The notes under the pieces are model-generated. The model saw nothing but the letters and a program-made list of their open reading frames with translations. It was not told the origin of the DNA and did no database searches. From positions 17,817,019 through 17,881,018 of the forward strand of contig CM049306.1 of assembly GCA_026874595.1 (NCBI GenBank): a stretch of 64,000 nucleotides of DNA, read 5' to 3'. Of this stretch, positions 24,875 through 39,800 are shown piece after piece (position 1 is the first letter of the stretch; each line of letters begins with the position of its first letter). Position numbers and translations under genes: made by a program. The stretch is from Sipunculus nudus (taxonomy: Eukaryota; Annelida; Sipuncula; Golfingiida; Sipunculidae).

Positions 24875-27800
24875 GTCAGTGTTTTCTGCTTGTGTTTGAT
24901 TTAGGTTTAGCAATCGAACTTGTAAAATGCTGTGCCGTGAGCGATAATAGGGTCAGTAATGTGATGTATGCCATGTGGGTTGAGATGAAAGCCAGTGCCC
25001 AGGTGCCAAGCCACACAAATTCAGCAAGTGACATTTGACATCAGAATGTGACCAGAAATATGGTACCACAATCTACACGTATCATGAAAACTTGGGAAAT
25101 GGTTCAGTCAGATAAATCCAGATATCTTTGGCCATTTCAATTAAGTTTTACTTATTTTTACCCAACAAAAAAAGTTTTTTTTTAACTAATTCAGTATTTG
25201 ACTTTTGTCTTTTTATCTGAATTGTTAAACTTTAACAGTTAAAGCACTAGTCAAGAAATCTCATTTCAAACATTTCATTACATTATACTTACAAGGAAAT
25301 ACTTAATTATTATATAGTTAACATATAATAATTAATATAATTTTATAATATTTATAAGGATATATTTCATTATAAAATAATGATATATGAAATGTATTAT
25401 AATATAAGAACAATGAAAAGAGTGTCTAGGCAGCTGGCAATGTTGTAAGGAAATGCATATCATATATGGTATTATAACCAAAAACATGTGTTTGTGAGCA
25501 TGGTTATGAAGCAGAAATTTACTCTTGCCAAGTTGCCCTTTGAAGGTTTAATGGTTAGATCTGAAGTGATTTGAGTCATTATTTGATAAGGGATGGAAAG
25601 GTTTTAAATTTCAGTGGGATCAATTTCTTAAAATGGGGAATGCATACTTCTAGTTGAGGGGAAAAAAGTAAATCTGTAGATCAGTTTTTCAATATTTTAT
25701 ATTGCTGCAGTCTTGCAGCGCTGACATATATAGTAAACAATACAAGCGCTGCAGCTTCTGGCGGGGAGAGTCTATACTATCTAAGTTTGAACGGATCCGT
25801 ACAGACCCTCAGACACGTATATGCCTTGTGAAGAGTGAGGACACCAAACAAATCCCACATATTATAATTGTTACAGATGCTTAGACTCCGTTGGGACCAA
25901 AACTTTTGCTGGATGATCAGCATTAATAAAGTATGGGCACTTACTCTGGATGAAGTCAGATATTGCATCGTCTCCGTCTGGCCGATGGCGCTTTCCGGTT
26001 GGAACAACCAATAGGAATTTAGCATCATTGACAACAAGCGATGTATGATGGGAAGGATGCTTATGAAAATATGGTCTCTCCTAGTGCACGGCACTGGCAT
26101 TCCTGGGAAAAGCCCCCCTGAATTCATCTTTTGCATAGATTGCCCACCTAATTTGCATGGGATTCCTTTTCCGGCGGTGTCCAGTTGGCATGCAACATCT
26201 GAACCCCGACAGTTCAAAGGATAAAAAAACATTTACAGGCGCACATAGAGGTGATATATCGATTTAATTTGATACATAAAAAGTTTATTTCTATATATAA
26301 ATACAAGATTGTTTCTCTATCGCACAACAAGCAGTGGTAATTCATGTTACAGGTCCTTCAATGAACGGCAGGGTGAACTCTCACCGCCAGACGGTCGGAC
26401 TCCGTATCACAGATAAATGGAGTCCGTACGTGGCGGACTATATTTTATACATTTTGGTTTAAAGGTACATGGTCTATCATTGGTTTAAGTAACAGTCTGT
26501 TATGAGATGGTGACTTAAATTTGGTGATGATTTATATTACTTAGATCATTTAGAATATAAAAATACTCGCCAAAGATTAGCAAAGAAATATATATACTTT
26601 TCAACTTACTTTTTTTTCATACTGCACATTCAAATGTCTTCCACATAAGAAGGTGTATATTTTAAGTTTCTTAGAGACTGAATCCCTCAGGTTACATTGA
26701 CCAGGGCTTATGATTTTACTGTAATACTGCAGTGAAAGTTTCTTAAAAAACATGTTTTTTTTTACCATATATGTGTGTTGGATTACTGACATGTATGAAT
26801 TCAAATATAAACAACTAATAACAGTATCTAAGAATGATCAATGGGGTATCTGAATCCCACGCTTGAGTCACTGACCATGGCAATGGACAATATGATTGAC
26901 AGTCTAGGTGTTATCCAATTAGCAACATGGTTCATGCCTCTCTGTTGTCAGCAGCCACTAACTTGTGCTGTGTATTGTGTAAACTTGGGGGATTGATGCT
27001 CAGTCTCTCAGTCTTCTTGTTACTCTCCTGCTACTCTCACTGGCTCCTCTTGACCTGTCCATAAAAGGAAATGTCATCTTTACTGTGCAATCCACAATCA
27101 GCCATTGATATTTATCCATGGGCTGGCTGCAGAATGACTAGAGCACCCTCATTACTAGCATGTGTCCAGGGGTAATTGTAAGGTCAGGATTGGTGGGAGG
27201 AACTTCTTTCAGGCTGTCAAGACTGACTGGTGGTCAGATAGTAGCTCTGTGGCTGCTGCTTATCTAAACACATCTTACCAGTGCTGTATGGAACGGATCA
27301 CACCAGTGAGAAACCAGTCTGAAGCCTTTCCAGCATTTTGTTGTAGAGCTCTGAGAGTGGACTCTTTATTTGAAAACTAATATCACTGTGTTTATAAATT
27401 CACTTATTTGTGTAAATCTCACCCAGATTTCAGAATAGATGTTAATCTAAGACAGGATATATTATGGCACAATTAACTATTTTTTGTGGACTGTTAATAA
27501 ACATTTAATGATTTAAGTTTGAACCACAGTTATTAGGCCTGTGAGGGGAGGCTTATAGGGGCTGATGAGTTTATTTTTATATCCACATATTTTTCTTTCT
27601 TTTGCCATGTTTGTGCTAGATCACAATCAGCTGATTATCAAAAATTGATCTTTTGGCTCAGTAACAGAACTAGATGGTAAAATTGCATGTTATAGATGGT
27701 AGAATGAATAAAGGCTTGGAGAGTCTTGTAAGACCATGAATCCAGTACAGGTATAACAGTGCATCAGAACATGATCAGTACATCAACCATCATGGTTATT

Positions 27801-30800
27801 GGTTAAACTTAAGGCCTGGATGGAGGGGAATAAAAGCATAGGGTCTACTCAGTTGAAAACCTGTTGGTGTGTGGATAGGCTGGGTGTCACTATGATGACA
27901 ATCAGTGACCACATTCAGGGGGCTTTTGACCTATATGAATCCCTTTTTTGTAGAAATGACGTATTAAATTTTTATCAACCTTGGGCATATTATAACATCT
28001 TGTTTAATCTACAGGCTGCTGGTGGTAAAAGAAAAGCAGATACCCTGTCTGATATAAAGAAGAAAAAGAAGAAAGGAGGAAGTGATGATGATGAAATCTT
28101 GAGTGACTCAGACCTTGAAGGGTAAGTTTTTAGTGACATTGTCACAGTGTAGACTGATTTAGTTAAATACAGTCAAATCCTTCAAAACCAGCATTTGATA
28201 ATCTGGCATTTGGCGTAAAACTGGGATATTCCTTGAGAACAGATTTCCTGCCATTTTTATTTGGGTCATAATCCGGCATTTTGTGTCATCAGGCTCCAGC
28301 ACCATTGCCTAGAACCAACTTCCCTACTTCCAATAAAAAATATATAATCTGGCAGACCTTAGTGACCATCTGGCTGATTAACATCAAAGCTCTCGTTGTC
28401 AGTCATGCATGAGTCTCATGCATGGCAGAGCAAACAGACTCTAAGTTTTGTAGTGAGCATGTAACTAATTAGATATGAATTAATGATTGCCCTGACCCAA
28501 ACCCTGTTAGCCCTCCTTCTGTGTCCCTGCCAGACACTGCTGAGCTATCCCAAGTTGTGTTACAGCTGCCAGTCAAAAACACGCTGAAGTAATCACCCAG
28601 TGGATACCGTGGTTGACACAGGTGACATGCCGAGTGACAGATATTTTAGACCTTGAGTTGGCCAGAAAAAAGAAAATCAGGATGATGATGACAAGTGTGA
28701 CCTGAACACAGACATAGAGAACTTGCCTACTTTTAAAACACAAGATAGAGTCTGTGTGATCTGGTCAAGTACACAGAGAGAAAGCCCCAGGATTTCAGCA
28801 AGTGCAACATGTTACTCTGGGACCTGTTCTCTAGACATAATGCAGCTGCTATTCATGACATCAAGCAGTGCACTCTGGACAGGTTTTTCAGTGCCCTTTA
28901 CCTCAGTTGCTCTTCACTCCATGTGAACCACTAAATGAATTATTGTGTATGTACATGGTATTAATTTAATGATTCTTGTGTTTCACTATTGTGTCTATTG
29001 TGCAAATTCAATTGAAAATACAGTGAGTTACTGATCCTGAAACTTAACTTTCAAGGAAAAAAAGAGGAATGGTTACATAGTAGGTGTTTACAAATGTATT
29101 TTGTATTAGCATACACAATATTCGAGCGATACATTTGTTTGTACCTAAGAGTGCTAATTTGCATTTTCATCATATATCTGCTTTCTTTATTGATAGTGAG
29201 AGTGAACAGAAGGAGAAAGGAATTGATTCATCTTCAGAAGAGGAGGAAGAAACAGCTCAGGAGAAGAGACTGCGTCTGACCAAGCAGTACCTGGCTCAGC
29301 TAGAAGCAGAAGGTACCAATATCACTTATAGCAGGTTTTATGATGGTTTATCCTTTGTAATTGTAAACCCTAAATAGTGACATCTTCTGATAAATTATTG
29401 TATCCCCAGACAAAGTCAGGATACTATGGTTTCACGACGGTCCCACTGCCGCTCCCGCCACCGCCGCAGAAAAACCTTGTGAGCGGGATAACTCAAAAAA
29501 TATTTCACTGATCTTTTTCAAACTTTACATTTGTATAGATATAGGTAAGGGGACAAAGGCTATCTAAAAATGGGGTCATGACCTGCGCTTGGAGAGTGAC
29601 CTTGACCTTGAATAGGTCCATTTTTACTGAAAATAATACAAATTCTTAAATATCTCAAGTAAGCTTGCATGGACTGGTCCAAAAATCAAGGTGACCGAAG
29701 CTCTTGGATAGCCATGTGATATACCCGAAACTGGTGGCGCCACCTATTATCCTTTTCTTGTTTTACGCCTTTTAATACCCCCATAATTGCCACTTGACAG
29801 TACTGTAAGCATTATAAGTCAAAAACTAATGGACAGATTTCTTTCATATTATGCACATGTAGAGAGATGGGTTATGGGATGAGGTCTATTTACATTTGGG
29901 TCATGACCTTTGCCATGAGAGTGGCCTTGTTTGGTCCATGTTTGGTGAAAATCACACACCTCTTATGATATATCCAGTGTTGATAGCCATATGGATTTCA
30001 AACGTGACTTATGTATGGCCCACCACTAAAGTAAGAACCCTATAGGTTCTAGGGTCATGAGGTCAAAGGTCAAGGTCACTGGACTCACATCTTAAAAGAT
30101 ACTGTGGATGCATTTTAACCCAAACTTTCATCGCAGGTCTTCCATCTTGAATATATAGCTCACTTGCCAATAGTGGACGATCCATATCAGTTTTGGGGTC
30201 ACAAGGTCAAAGGTCAAGGCCACAGGAGCTATCTGTCAAAATATTAGTTTCTGGATGATAATTCCTGCTTTTAATGATGTATGGATTTCAAACTTGACTT
30301 ATATATGTCTAATTGAAAAAGCAAGACTCCAATTGATTTTTGGGTCATGAGGTCAAAGGTCAAGGTCACAGGACACATCTTTAAAAAGATTGTGGATGCA
30401 TTTTCAGCCAAACATTTCATCTCAGACCTTTTATCTTGCACATATAGTTCATCTGCCAATAGAGGAAGACCCCTATCAATTTTGAGGTCACAAGGTCAAA
30501 GGTGAAGGGCACAGGAGCCATCTGTCCAAAAATTAGTTTCTGGATGATAATTCCTGCTTTTATTGATGTATGGATTTCAAACTTGACTTGTATATGACCC
30601 ATTGGAAAAGCAAGACCCAAATTGATTTTGGGGACATGAGGTCAAAGGTCAAGGTCACAGGACACATCTTTAAAAAGATTGTGGATGCATTTTCAGCCAA
30701 ACAATTCATCTCAGATTTTTCATCTTGCACATAAAGTTCACCTGCCAAGAGTGGAAGACCCCTATCAATTTTGAGGTCACAAGGTCTAAGGTGAAGGTCA

Positions 30801-33800
30801 CAGGAGCCATCTGTCAAAAAATTATTTTCTGGATGATCATTCCTGCTTTTATTGATGTATAGATTTCAAACTTGACTTATATCTGTCCCATTGAAAAAGC
30901 AAGACCCCAATTGATTTTGGGGTCATGAGGTCAAAGGTCAAGGTCACAGGGGCCTATTCTTAAAGGGGGGGGGCGTACTATGTCTGGGGATACTCTGGCA
31001 CCTGCGATGCCAAGAAATGTCTAGTTAATATTTGTACAGTAAATGCATTGCTACAGAGGTTTGTTCCAAATGCCAGAGTTATATTTTACACATTGAAACA
31101 CACAAGCTAGCTTTGTCATAGCTTTCGATATCTGTTACTATGGTTGCCTTTTTGTTCGCAAGGTATTCAAATTCGCAATATTTGTGACAGGAAAATTATC
31201 GCAAAAATAAAACCATAGCAAAATGGAGCAGTCATAATCTAAGGGAAGTTGTGAGATGAAAGATTATTATTATAAATAATAGTAGAGCTTGTGTGTTTAA
31301 TAATTGACATAATAAATGATGTCTGATCTTTCAAATTATCTGCCATTAATGAACAACAATTTCCATTTAGTCAGTGTTATCTTTGGTCTCCATACAATTG
31401 TTAAGATTTTAGAAACATATAATTTGATAAAATTAATTAACATAATAATACTTGTACTCTGTGTCGGTCTTTTGTATTTTGAGATTGTAAAAGGGAACCC
31501 TCCTGAAATACGGTACTAAAAAGCTGAAAATCGCAAAAAATTTAAACCATGAATAAGAAGCCATCCATAGTATATATTGTGATAAATATTCTGAAATTCT
31601 TCAACTCTACCTAACATTTGTCTGCTGGAAAGAATGTGCTGAAAGATCTATTCATTACAGGTAATCAGTTGTAAAAATAATTGTTGGCAATCTTCTTTGT
31701 ATGGTAAACTAAGTGATAAATTATTAGGATCAAAGATATTACAAGAAAAAATATACTCCTGTGGAGTAACATGACCACATTTTAAAATCAATTTAAAATC
31801 CACCCAAAAGATAAGGAAAGACCATTAATCCAGTAAAACAAGTATAAAGACTTAAGTTCATAGATTTAAATTGGATTTCAGAATATTTATAGAAAGCAGC
31901 ACTGTAGCAATTTAAAAATCAAGCACCACACAAAGTTTTTTGTGGATGTGTTGCAGAGGCTGAGAAAAGAGATGAAGAAGAGATAGATAAAGATGTCATC
32001 GGCCACAGGCTGAAGCAAGATTTGGTGAGCTGTCTCCTGTGACTGTCTTATCCTTCAAACCTGCAGCTGTTGCAATCTTGTGTTTCTGGGGCTGTGACTT
32101 TATTTACAGTGGTGGTTGGGTAATCTTGGATACCTTTACAGAGTAGAATTGTAGATTTGGTAGAGACAGTTCACTTATATAACACCCCCTGTTCCCCCAA
32201 CCTGATCAAAGATACTCTTTTTATGATCAGTGCAGAAGCAAACAGCTAAACACAGCTCAAGAAATAAATATTATTAATTTATTATATTCATGTTCTTATT
32301 ATCTAATTTATACTATATTGTGGTATTTTCATTTTGCCTATGTGTAATGTTATCATGTATACCACAAGCTCTAGATCTTAAGACTTGTAGATTAAATATT
32401 AGGTATGAAGTATGCAGTGAAATGAAAGTGTGCCCTTATAAAGCATAAACCTACAACATTTCAAGGAGGAAAATACAGTTGCCACAACTGATGTAGGGCT
32501 ATAGCTTAGTTATAATAGTTACCTATGTGTTCTTTTGATATGTTTAAAAAAGAATTTACTGACATCTTCATGTTGTATTTTAGCTCGAACAGAGTGGAAA
32601 ACTACAGAAGCACATAGCACATGAGGTAAGAATGAACCAATATTCATGTAGAATTTGTCAAAAAAATCTTTCCATTATTTTGTATGCAAGTTTAGCAAAA
32701 TTAAGACAGCAGATTGATATAATGAATACTTTATATTTAACATTAATCATTTAGTGTGGGTCAGAAAAATGTTTACAACCTAGCAGTTAAAAACATGCAC
32801 ACCTACATTATATTGGACACAGTAGTAAAGGCTTTTGTGATACTGTTATGTTTGGACTATACTCTTGGATAAAAATAAACAGTACTATGGAATTGCCACT
32901 CATGTTTTTCACAGATTTTATATTTTGAATGAGCATGAAGTCTTCAGTAATGAAGTTATTTGTGCTTATGACTTGATCCCTAAAAAAAATCATAAAGAAA
33001 TTATAGAAATTTTTTTTTATATTTATGTTGCTTATGTACATATATTATCTAAAATTTTTCCAGGACATGTTTTGTCTTTTTCTTGAAACTTTGCAATTTA
33101 AATTCTTTTTTTTTATGTTAAGACTGGTTAATTTTCCAGAACCAAAAAGTGCCCACTTGCTTCATAATTTACTCTATAGATTCTAAAATATTGTATTGTG
33201 CTCTCATTTAAAATTAGAATCTTGTGAAACATTGAAACTGTATTTCAGGAATAATGCCTATGATACTGTTACTGTCATATATTCTGTGGGTAAAGATCCT
33301 TTGTATTTGACTGGGTGTTTGATAAAACAGACTGCTATGATTGATATTCCTGAAATACTGGGTTAATGTCAATAATGGGACTAAACCCTTTTTCTTATTT
33401 ATTAGTTCCAGGCCCCAACACCAGAAGAGATCATTCAGCTGAGAGGGCACCAGCTGTCCATCACATGCCTTGTCATAAGTGCTGATGATAAATATGTTTA
33501 CAGCGGGTCTAAAGACTGCTCCTTAATCAAATGTAAGTGACATAGTATGTAAAAATTTGGCAGATTTTCACTGTATATTCTTTGATTGGGTTGTCTTTTT
33601 AGGTAATTGTCATTTTGTAATAAGTATATGATTCCTGGATTCGAAAAACATTCTTTTATAATGCACCCATGCTGTTAAAAACCTAGGATAATAAATGATG
33701 GGAAATAATGCTCAAACCTCAATAAAAAAAAAATAAATATCTTTGAAACAGGAAAACGCTTATTAAGAACTAACATGTTTTGATATAAGTTCATTATTTT

Positions 33801-36800
33801 AAAATTTATAATATACATTAAAGAAGAATATTTTATCAATTGGCTTTAATTATTTTCTGATATAAGATTAAACAAATTTGTTTTTATTTTTACACAGGGG
33901 ACTTTGCATTGAAGAAGAAATTGAAGGTGATACCAGGTGGCAGGAAAGGCACAGAGGGAAAACACATTGGACACACAGCACACATATTATGTTTAGCAAT
34001 ATCAAGTGACAGTAAATTTTTGGTAGGTATTTTATCCCAATACCACAGAAAAAGTAAAATTATGTGACATCAGCTTCCAACTGAAACCATGGAAAAGTTA
34101 TAAAACATACTGTAGTATTGCTAAAATACAGTATGAATGCAGTATTTGGTGTCATAGAGCATTTTCAACAATTTTGCAATTAAAAAGGTATACTGGGTTT
34201 GGCATCTTAGACTTTTGTCCTCTTTAATTGGAACATAAATGAATGGAAATGGAAGTGAATAAAGGTTAAGGAAGGTCTCATAGACCTTTAAGTGAACACA
34301 GATATAATAGTAAATCAGATATATAGTTGAAGCGCATGGTGGTATAATGGCAAAGATGCCAGACTTGTGATCAAGTAGTCATGGGTTCAAATCCCATAGC
34401 CTTTCACTTCTTTGTAAAGACCTTCAAGCAAGGTTTCAGCCACAAGTGTGCATATGTTCACCCAGCATTACAAATGGGTACTAGATTAAGTGTCATTTGG
34501 GCATGGCTGGCCTAAGTGACCTGAAAACTATGTATGGGCTCTGTAGCATCCTCAGGGAGCTTCCACGAGGAAGTTAATTGTAAAGTCTTCTGAGCCAGTT
34601 ATTGGGAAGGGGACTTAAAATCTGCAACTTTTAATCAGTATGTCAGACATCCTGGTAATACAGGCCTGGAATATAGGGATACAAAAGTATCAGGCCCACT
34701 CAGGTGTAACATGGTCAACTTGGGTAAGGTTGGTGTGGGGACAGGCAGATAGTCACCATGCTGACCACCAAGACAGGACAAGTGTATTGTTTAAAGGGTG
34801 TTCTAAAAAATGCTACCAGTCTAAGTCAAAATTTCAAAACAGTAGCTGTTACGGCTGCTTCATGTGTAAATACTGATGCTTTTTGTGATATTTATCAGGT
34901 TTCAGGAGACAGAAACAAGTTGATACATGTATGGAATCCTGATACCATGGCACGGCTACACACATTTCAAGGTCATAGGGATGCAGTCTCAGTGAGTACT
35001 TTGATGAGTGGGTTTTTGATAAAGAATTTCTCTTACTGCCCTGGCTTCAAAGATAACAAATGTAGCTTCAGTTTTCAATTTTCTTTAGTGCTTGAAGCAA
35101 AGATAAACTGAAGGACCTAAATAGTATTTTTATAAGCATCAGTAAAGAATAGCAGATTGCACAACACTAATCTCAATCAACTTCTATCAGTCTTCCATAC
35201 TAGCCTTATATATACCCAAATATAATGTCACAAGAAGAATTTAATCAATTTCACACAGTTCCAGACATTTTTTCACTGGTGAGATGTCACATACACCACT
35301 TTTTGGTACCTGCTTTGTCCTCTCGCTGGCATCTGAGCAGTGCCCCCTTGCTTGAAACCATTTGGCATACTAAGCTGCAGTTAGCTCTGTGCTTAATATG
35401 AAATTTTATACCAGATATTTGTGTTTAATTAATTCACAGTATTATGCTGCCTCTTGTTGGGCTTGAAAAATTTTGCAAGTTGACCTTTCAGCATAACTGG
35501 TAAGAGAATATATGAAACAATTTTTATAAAAATCTGTAGCCAATAAATACATAAATTTCTGCAATATTGTGTCATTGTTTGTGATATATGTTTACATATT
35601 TAAGATATAACAGGAATTAAATAGTCCATGAAACCAACTATTAAAAATTTAAATGTTGATGTAACTTGATATAAATCTACACTCTATATTCAATGATTCC
35701 TATACTTCATAGAATCTATATGTCTGTTTAATTATAAAAAAAATGATGGATTCATAATTATTATGTTTACTTATTTTCAGGGCTTAGCATTCAGGAAAAA
35801 TACTCACCAGTTGTTCAGTGCTTCACATGATAGAACTGTGAAAATATGGAACCTAGATGAAATGGCATATGTTGAAACATTGTAAGTGTGAGCATATAAA
35901 CATCATGTACTCCAGTGATATACAAATACATTTCATATCCTAATTAAGCCTATATTTTCTAACAAAAGTTTTATAAAAATTTCTATCAGCTTTTCCGGTA
36001 TTAAATTTTGTCCTCCTTTCCATGTAATAAATAGCCTTTTCCTTATGCACTTGAATGGTATTGAAATATATTGTGAATCAGCATTTAAAATTAACTTTAT
36101 TGCTAACCTGATTGAGTCTGCTTAAGGCTGTATCGTACTGGACTGTGACAGCTTGTGACTAGTTGGAGGCTCAACAATTGTGAGAAAATATGCGAATTAG
36201 CGACAATTTTCACTTGCAATCACAGTTAATTGTACTTACCGGTATGACACGTTTGTGTACATAGTGCAAGTGTTCAGCCCATATTCGGCTGGAGTTCATA
36301 TACCAGTAGTGTGAATGTTATATTCCCATGACAATTCTCTCCCAGAATGTCAGATTCTCATTTTAATCTCCAAATATTTGCAATGTAGTTGCATAAGTTG
36401 CAGACCCCCTCAAAAGTTGTCTCGCAGTTCTAGCACTTCCTGACTCGCAGAAACAGACTGGAGAATAGTTTGAGACATGTTTGAGACACTATTTTGAGAG
36501 AACTTTTGTTTTGCAAAATTTTTTAACATGTTTAAAATTTCTGCAACAAGTTAGCAACACATTGTGAATCACAAGGAAATTGAGAACTGTCATAAATTTT
36601 CAAAGACACTTAGAGACTCTCTGGTGAATGTCATTCGCAATTTGTCGCAAGCTGTTGCAGCCCTGTGAGATACAGGCTTTAGATTTAGTTATATTCTCAG
36701 GTGTCGAGGTCTTACTTCCCAATAGTTTGTACAGTTCCTTGATCATCAAATTTATCATTGTTTGAAATTATGAGACTTTCACAACTGGGCAGTTTTCTAT

Positions 36801-39800
36801 GTAATCCAAAAAGCAAGTATAACAAAAATGACCACTGGGTCCTTAACTTTACATTGCATGATAGACACATTTAACCAAAAACTGTTCCCAGTCCTATATT
36901 AACATCTCAATTTTGTATCAGATTTGGGCATCAAGATGTAATCACTGGAATTGATGCATTGACAAGAGAACGGGCAGTGACATCTGGTGGCCGGGATGGC
37001 AGTGTGCGGATTTGGAAAGTGATTGAGGAATCCCAGCTTGTGTTTAATGGTCATGGGTAAGTTCATAGTAACTTATATTAAATATAGTAGTGGACTCTCT
37101 GGCAGAGAGTTATAAAAAAATATTAATTCACAGCAGAGCAGCTTATAAATATCATGTGCTCTGCATTTCAGATAATGTTTTTAATCTTTGAATTGTTGAA
37201 TACTTAAAGCTTTGTTTATTCTGTGGTAAGGTGAAATGAACTAAATGCCTCTAACTGGTTTTAAATGTACAAGTTGAACAGCATGCAGCATATTTTTAGT
37301 TAAAAGTAACACAATTCTTCAGAGTCAGAGTATTATTTCACCATATTTTCATCCACAGTTGATACTTTTCATAATCTTATTTTCAGGGGATCCATTGACT
37401 GTGTTTCACTTATAAATGAAACAAACTTTATCTCTGGGGCAGATGACAAGTATGTGTTTTATCTTGACCTACTCTTCCATTCTCTATATAAACTTACAAA
37501 TAGACACCAACTTGATGATTTATCTAATGTGTAAAAGATCTTATATCGTGTCTTTCAAAAGGGGGATTGGACTGTAGGAGCATAATGTTCAGGGTATACC
37601 TGTAAATTAAATATACTCATTTCTGAGACAATGAGATTTACTTTTAATATGTGATCAGTTTGAAAAGTTTTAATTATTTTTAATCTGTTAGCAGCAGAAC
37701 ACAAACTTGGTTCTACTGTTTATCCTGTGGATACTGTTTATCCTGAAGATAATTAAAATCTGCTCATTAATCTGTCAATGTGCTTAATTGTAAAATGCCG
37801 ATATAACTAAATTTCTGTAAATGAAACTTATCCATAATTACATTTATGAAATGCTCATTTTGTTTCCATTCTTGTCTTTTCCACCAATATATGCTTAGTG
37901 AAATTTTGTGATTGTTCCTTCAAATTAATCTTATCAATAAGTTTGACAATAAAGTGTGAGAAGGGCTATTAGTAAAATAATATAAAAAAGCAACAGGGTT
38001 ACCAAGTGATTTGATGGCTCCTATGGTTTACCAACCGTAGTTTGATAGTAACATATTAAAATTGTTTATGACATGGCACAACTAATCAGCAGATTTTAAA
38101 TATATTTTTTTTTCTGTGAATGTTACAAAAGTGGGATTGAAATGTAAAATACACACTATCTTAGATGTTAATTTTGTTGCATTTCTCAAACAGTTTATAC
38201 AACGTATATATTTGGTTTTTTATTATTTGATTATATCTATGTCTCATTCTTTCATTACATCCTACTTTGTTCAACTTACTCCCTGATTAAGGAAAAATAG
38301 CGAAAATTCAATTGGCACCCTTAGCTACACAGAAGGTGCATATTGATGATTGTACCATATGCCCTGTGGTTCATTTTGCAGCTCTGTAGCAATATGGAGT
38401 GTGATGAAGAAGAAACCTTTAGTCACAGTCCAGCAAGCACACAGCACAGAAAGTAACAGCTCAGCCAGCCATGAGGAGTGCTGGATATCTGCTGTCACTG
38501 CCCTACAGAACTCAGACCTTGTAGCCTCAGGTGAGCTTAACCAGTATTTTACCTACCTTTATAATGTAAAAACTTTGTATAGTATTTTGGTTCACATTAA
38601 CACGACATTTGTTAAATGAAATACAGACACTTTGCAGTTATTTAATAGGAAAGTATCAGCTTGCACTGAAGTTAGCTTAAAATCTGAGAATCAGTCTATT
38701 CTGCCATGATGTATTATTTGAAGTGGCTAGGTGAAGGACAGTAAGTGACACATTCTCAGTAACTGCTTGAACTCTGAGCAGGTTTGCACAGGTATATCAA
38801 TCCCATGACAAATATGTCAGTTGCAGGTGGTGCCACCTTTGTGAGTTAACTCGATCATTTTGTCTCTGTTCTACACTTCAGTTTTCCTGTGAATTATTTC
38901 TTATAAAAATTAAAATTAAATGAGTATAATTTGAATTCATTCTTTTCAATTGTTGTAAAAGTCATTTTAAATTTCACTTATTGATTGCATAATTTAGTTT
39001 TTTGTTTGCTTATAATATGTAAGGTTGGTTGTCAAATACTCTTCAAGGTTCATGTATGAGTGTGTGAGCCACAGTTGGTGCCATTTATATTGACCTACAT
39101 TCTGCAAGCCAAAATGGTATATTCCACTTGCGGTGGTCAACAGCTGTGTGTCAGATTCAGCTGAGGGTCATGGGCCATGGATCACATGTATTTTTGAAAG
39201 GATTGAAAACTGATGTGTTCTTTCTTCTAGCAGGTTCTAAAGATGGTTGTATCCGTTTGTGGAGTTGTGGACAGGACTTCAAAACACTGACACCAGTCTG
39301 TAAAATACCAATAGTATGTATGCATAAGTCCATCAAATTTTTAATTTTCAGACAAACCCCTAAATGTAATGTTCCATGAATGGCCATGAAAGATCAGGTG
39401 TTAAAATCAGACAGAGCAAAATTAAAAGAAAGGATATCACATTATTGCTTTTACAAAAAATCCACAGAATGTATAATAAAATTTTTTATATATAATAATA
39501 TACACAAATAAGTATCTGTAAATTTTAAGCATACACATTCAGTTAGCAAGTTAGCTGTTTTGTTTTGGTTAATTGAGTGGTCCATTGTCATTTTGTTATA
39601 GTAAGAATGACTTGATGGACTTTATAACAGTCAGTTGCTGTAAGACACAGGAATTGGTACATTTCCCCCATCCCAGTAATGCAAATTATACATTATAGCT
39701 TAATACCAAAAATCTGATTTCTAAGGAATGCAAGCCTCCTCTCATGTGGGGGTCCCTATTGTTGGATGCTGCCAAAATTGTGTTGGCATTCACTTATTCT

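Noticed and set aside
25777-26232. 151-codon open frame on the minus strand
   Set aside because: No similarity to a known protein, lies in an intron of RRP9 within an unexplained GC-richer block, and shows no conserved-domain pattern.
34338-34400. tRNA gene
   Set aside because: A-box, B-box and T-arm are present but the anticodon and acceptor arms do not fold, and an unrelated body follows; this is a SINE head.
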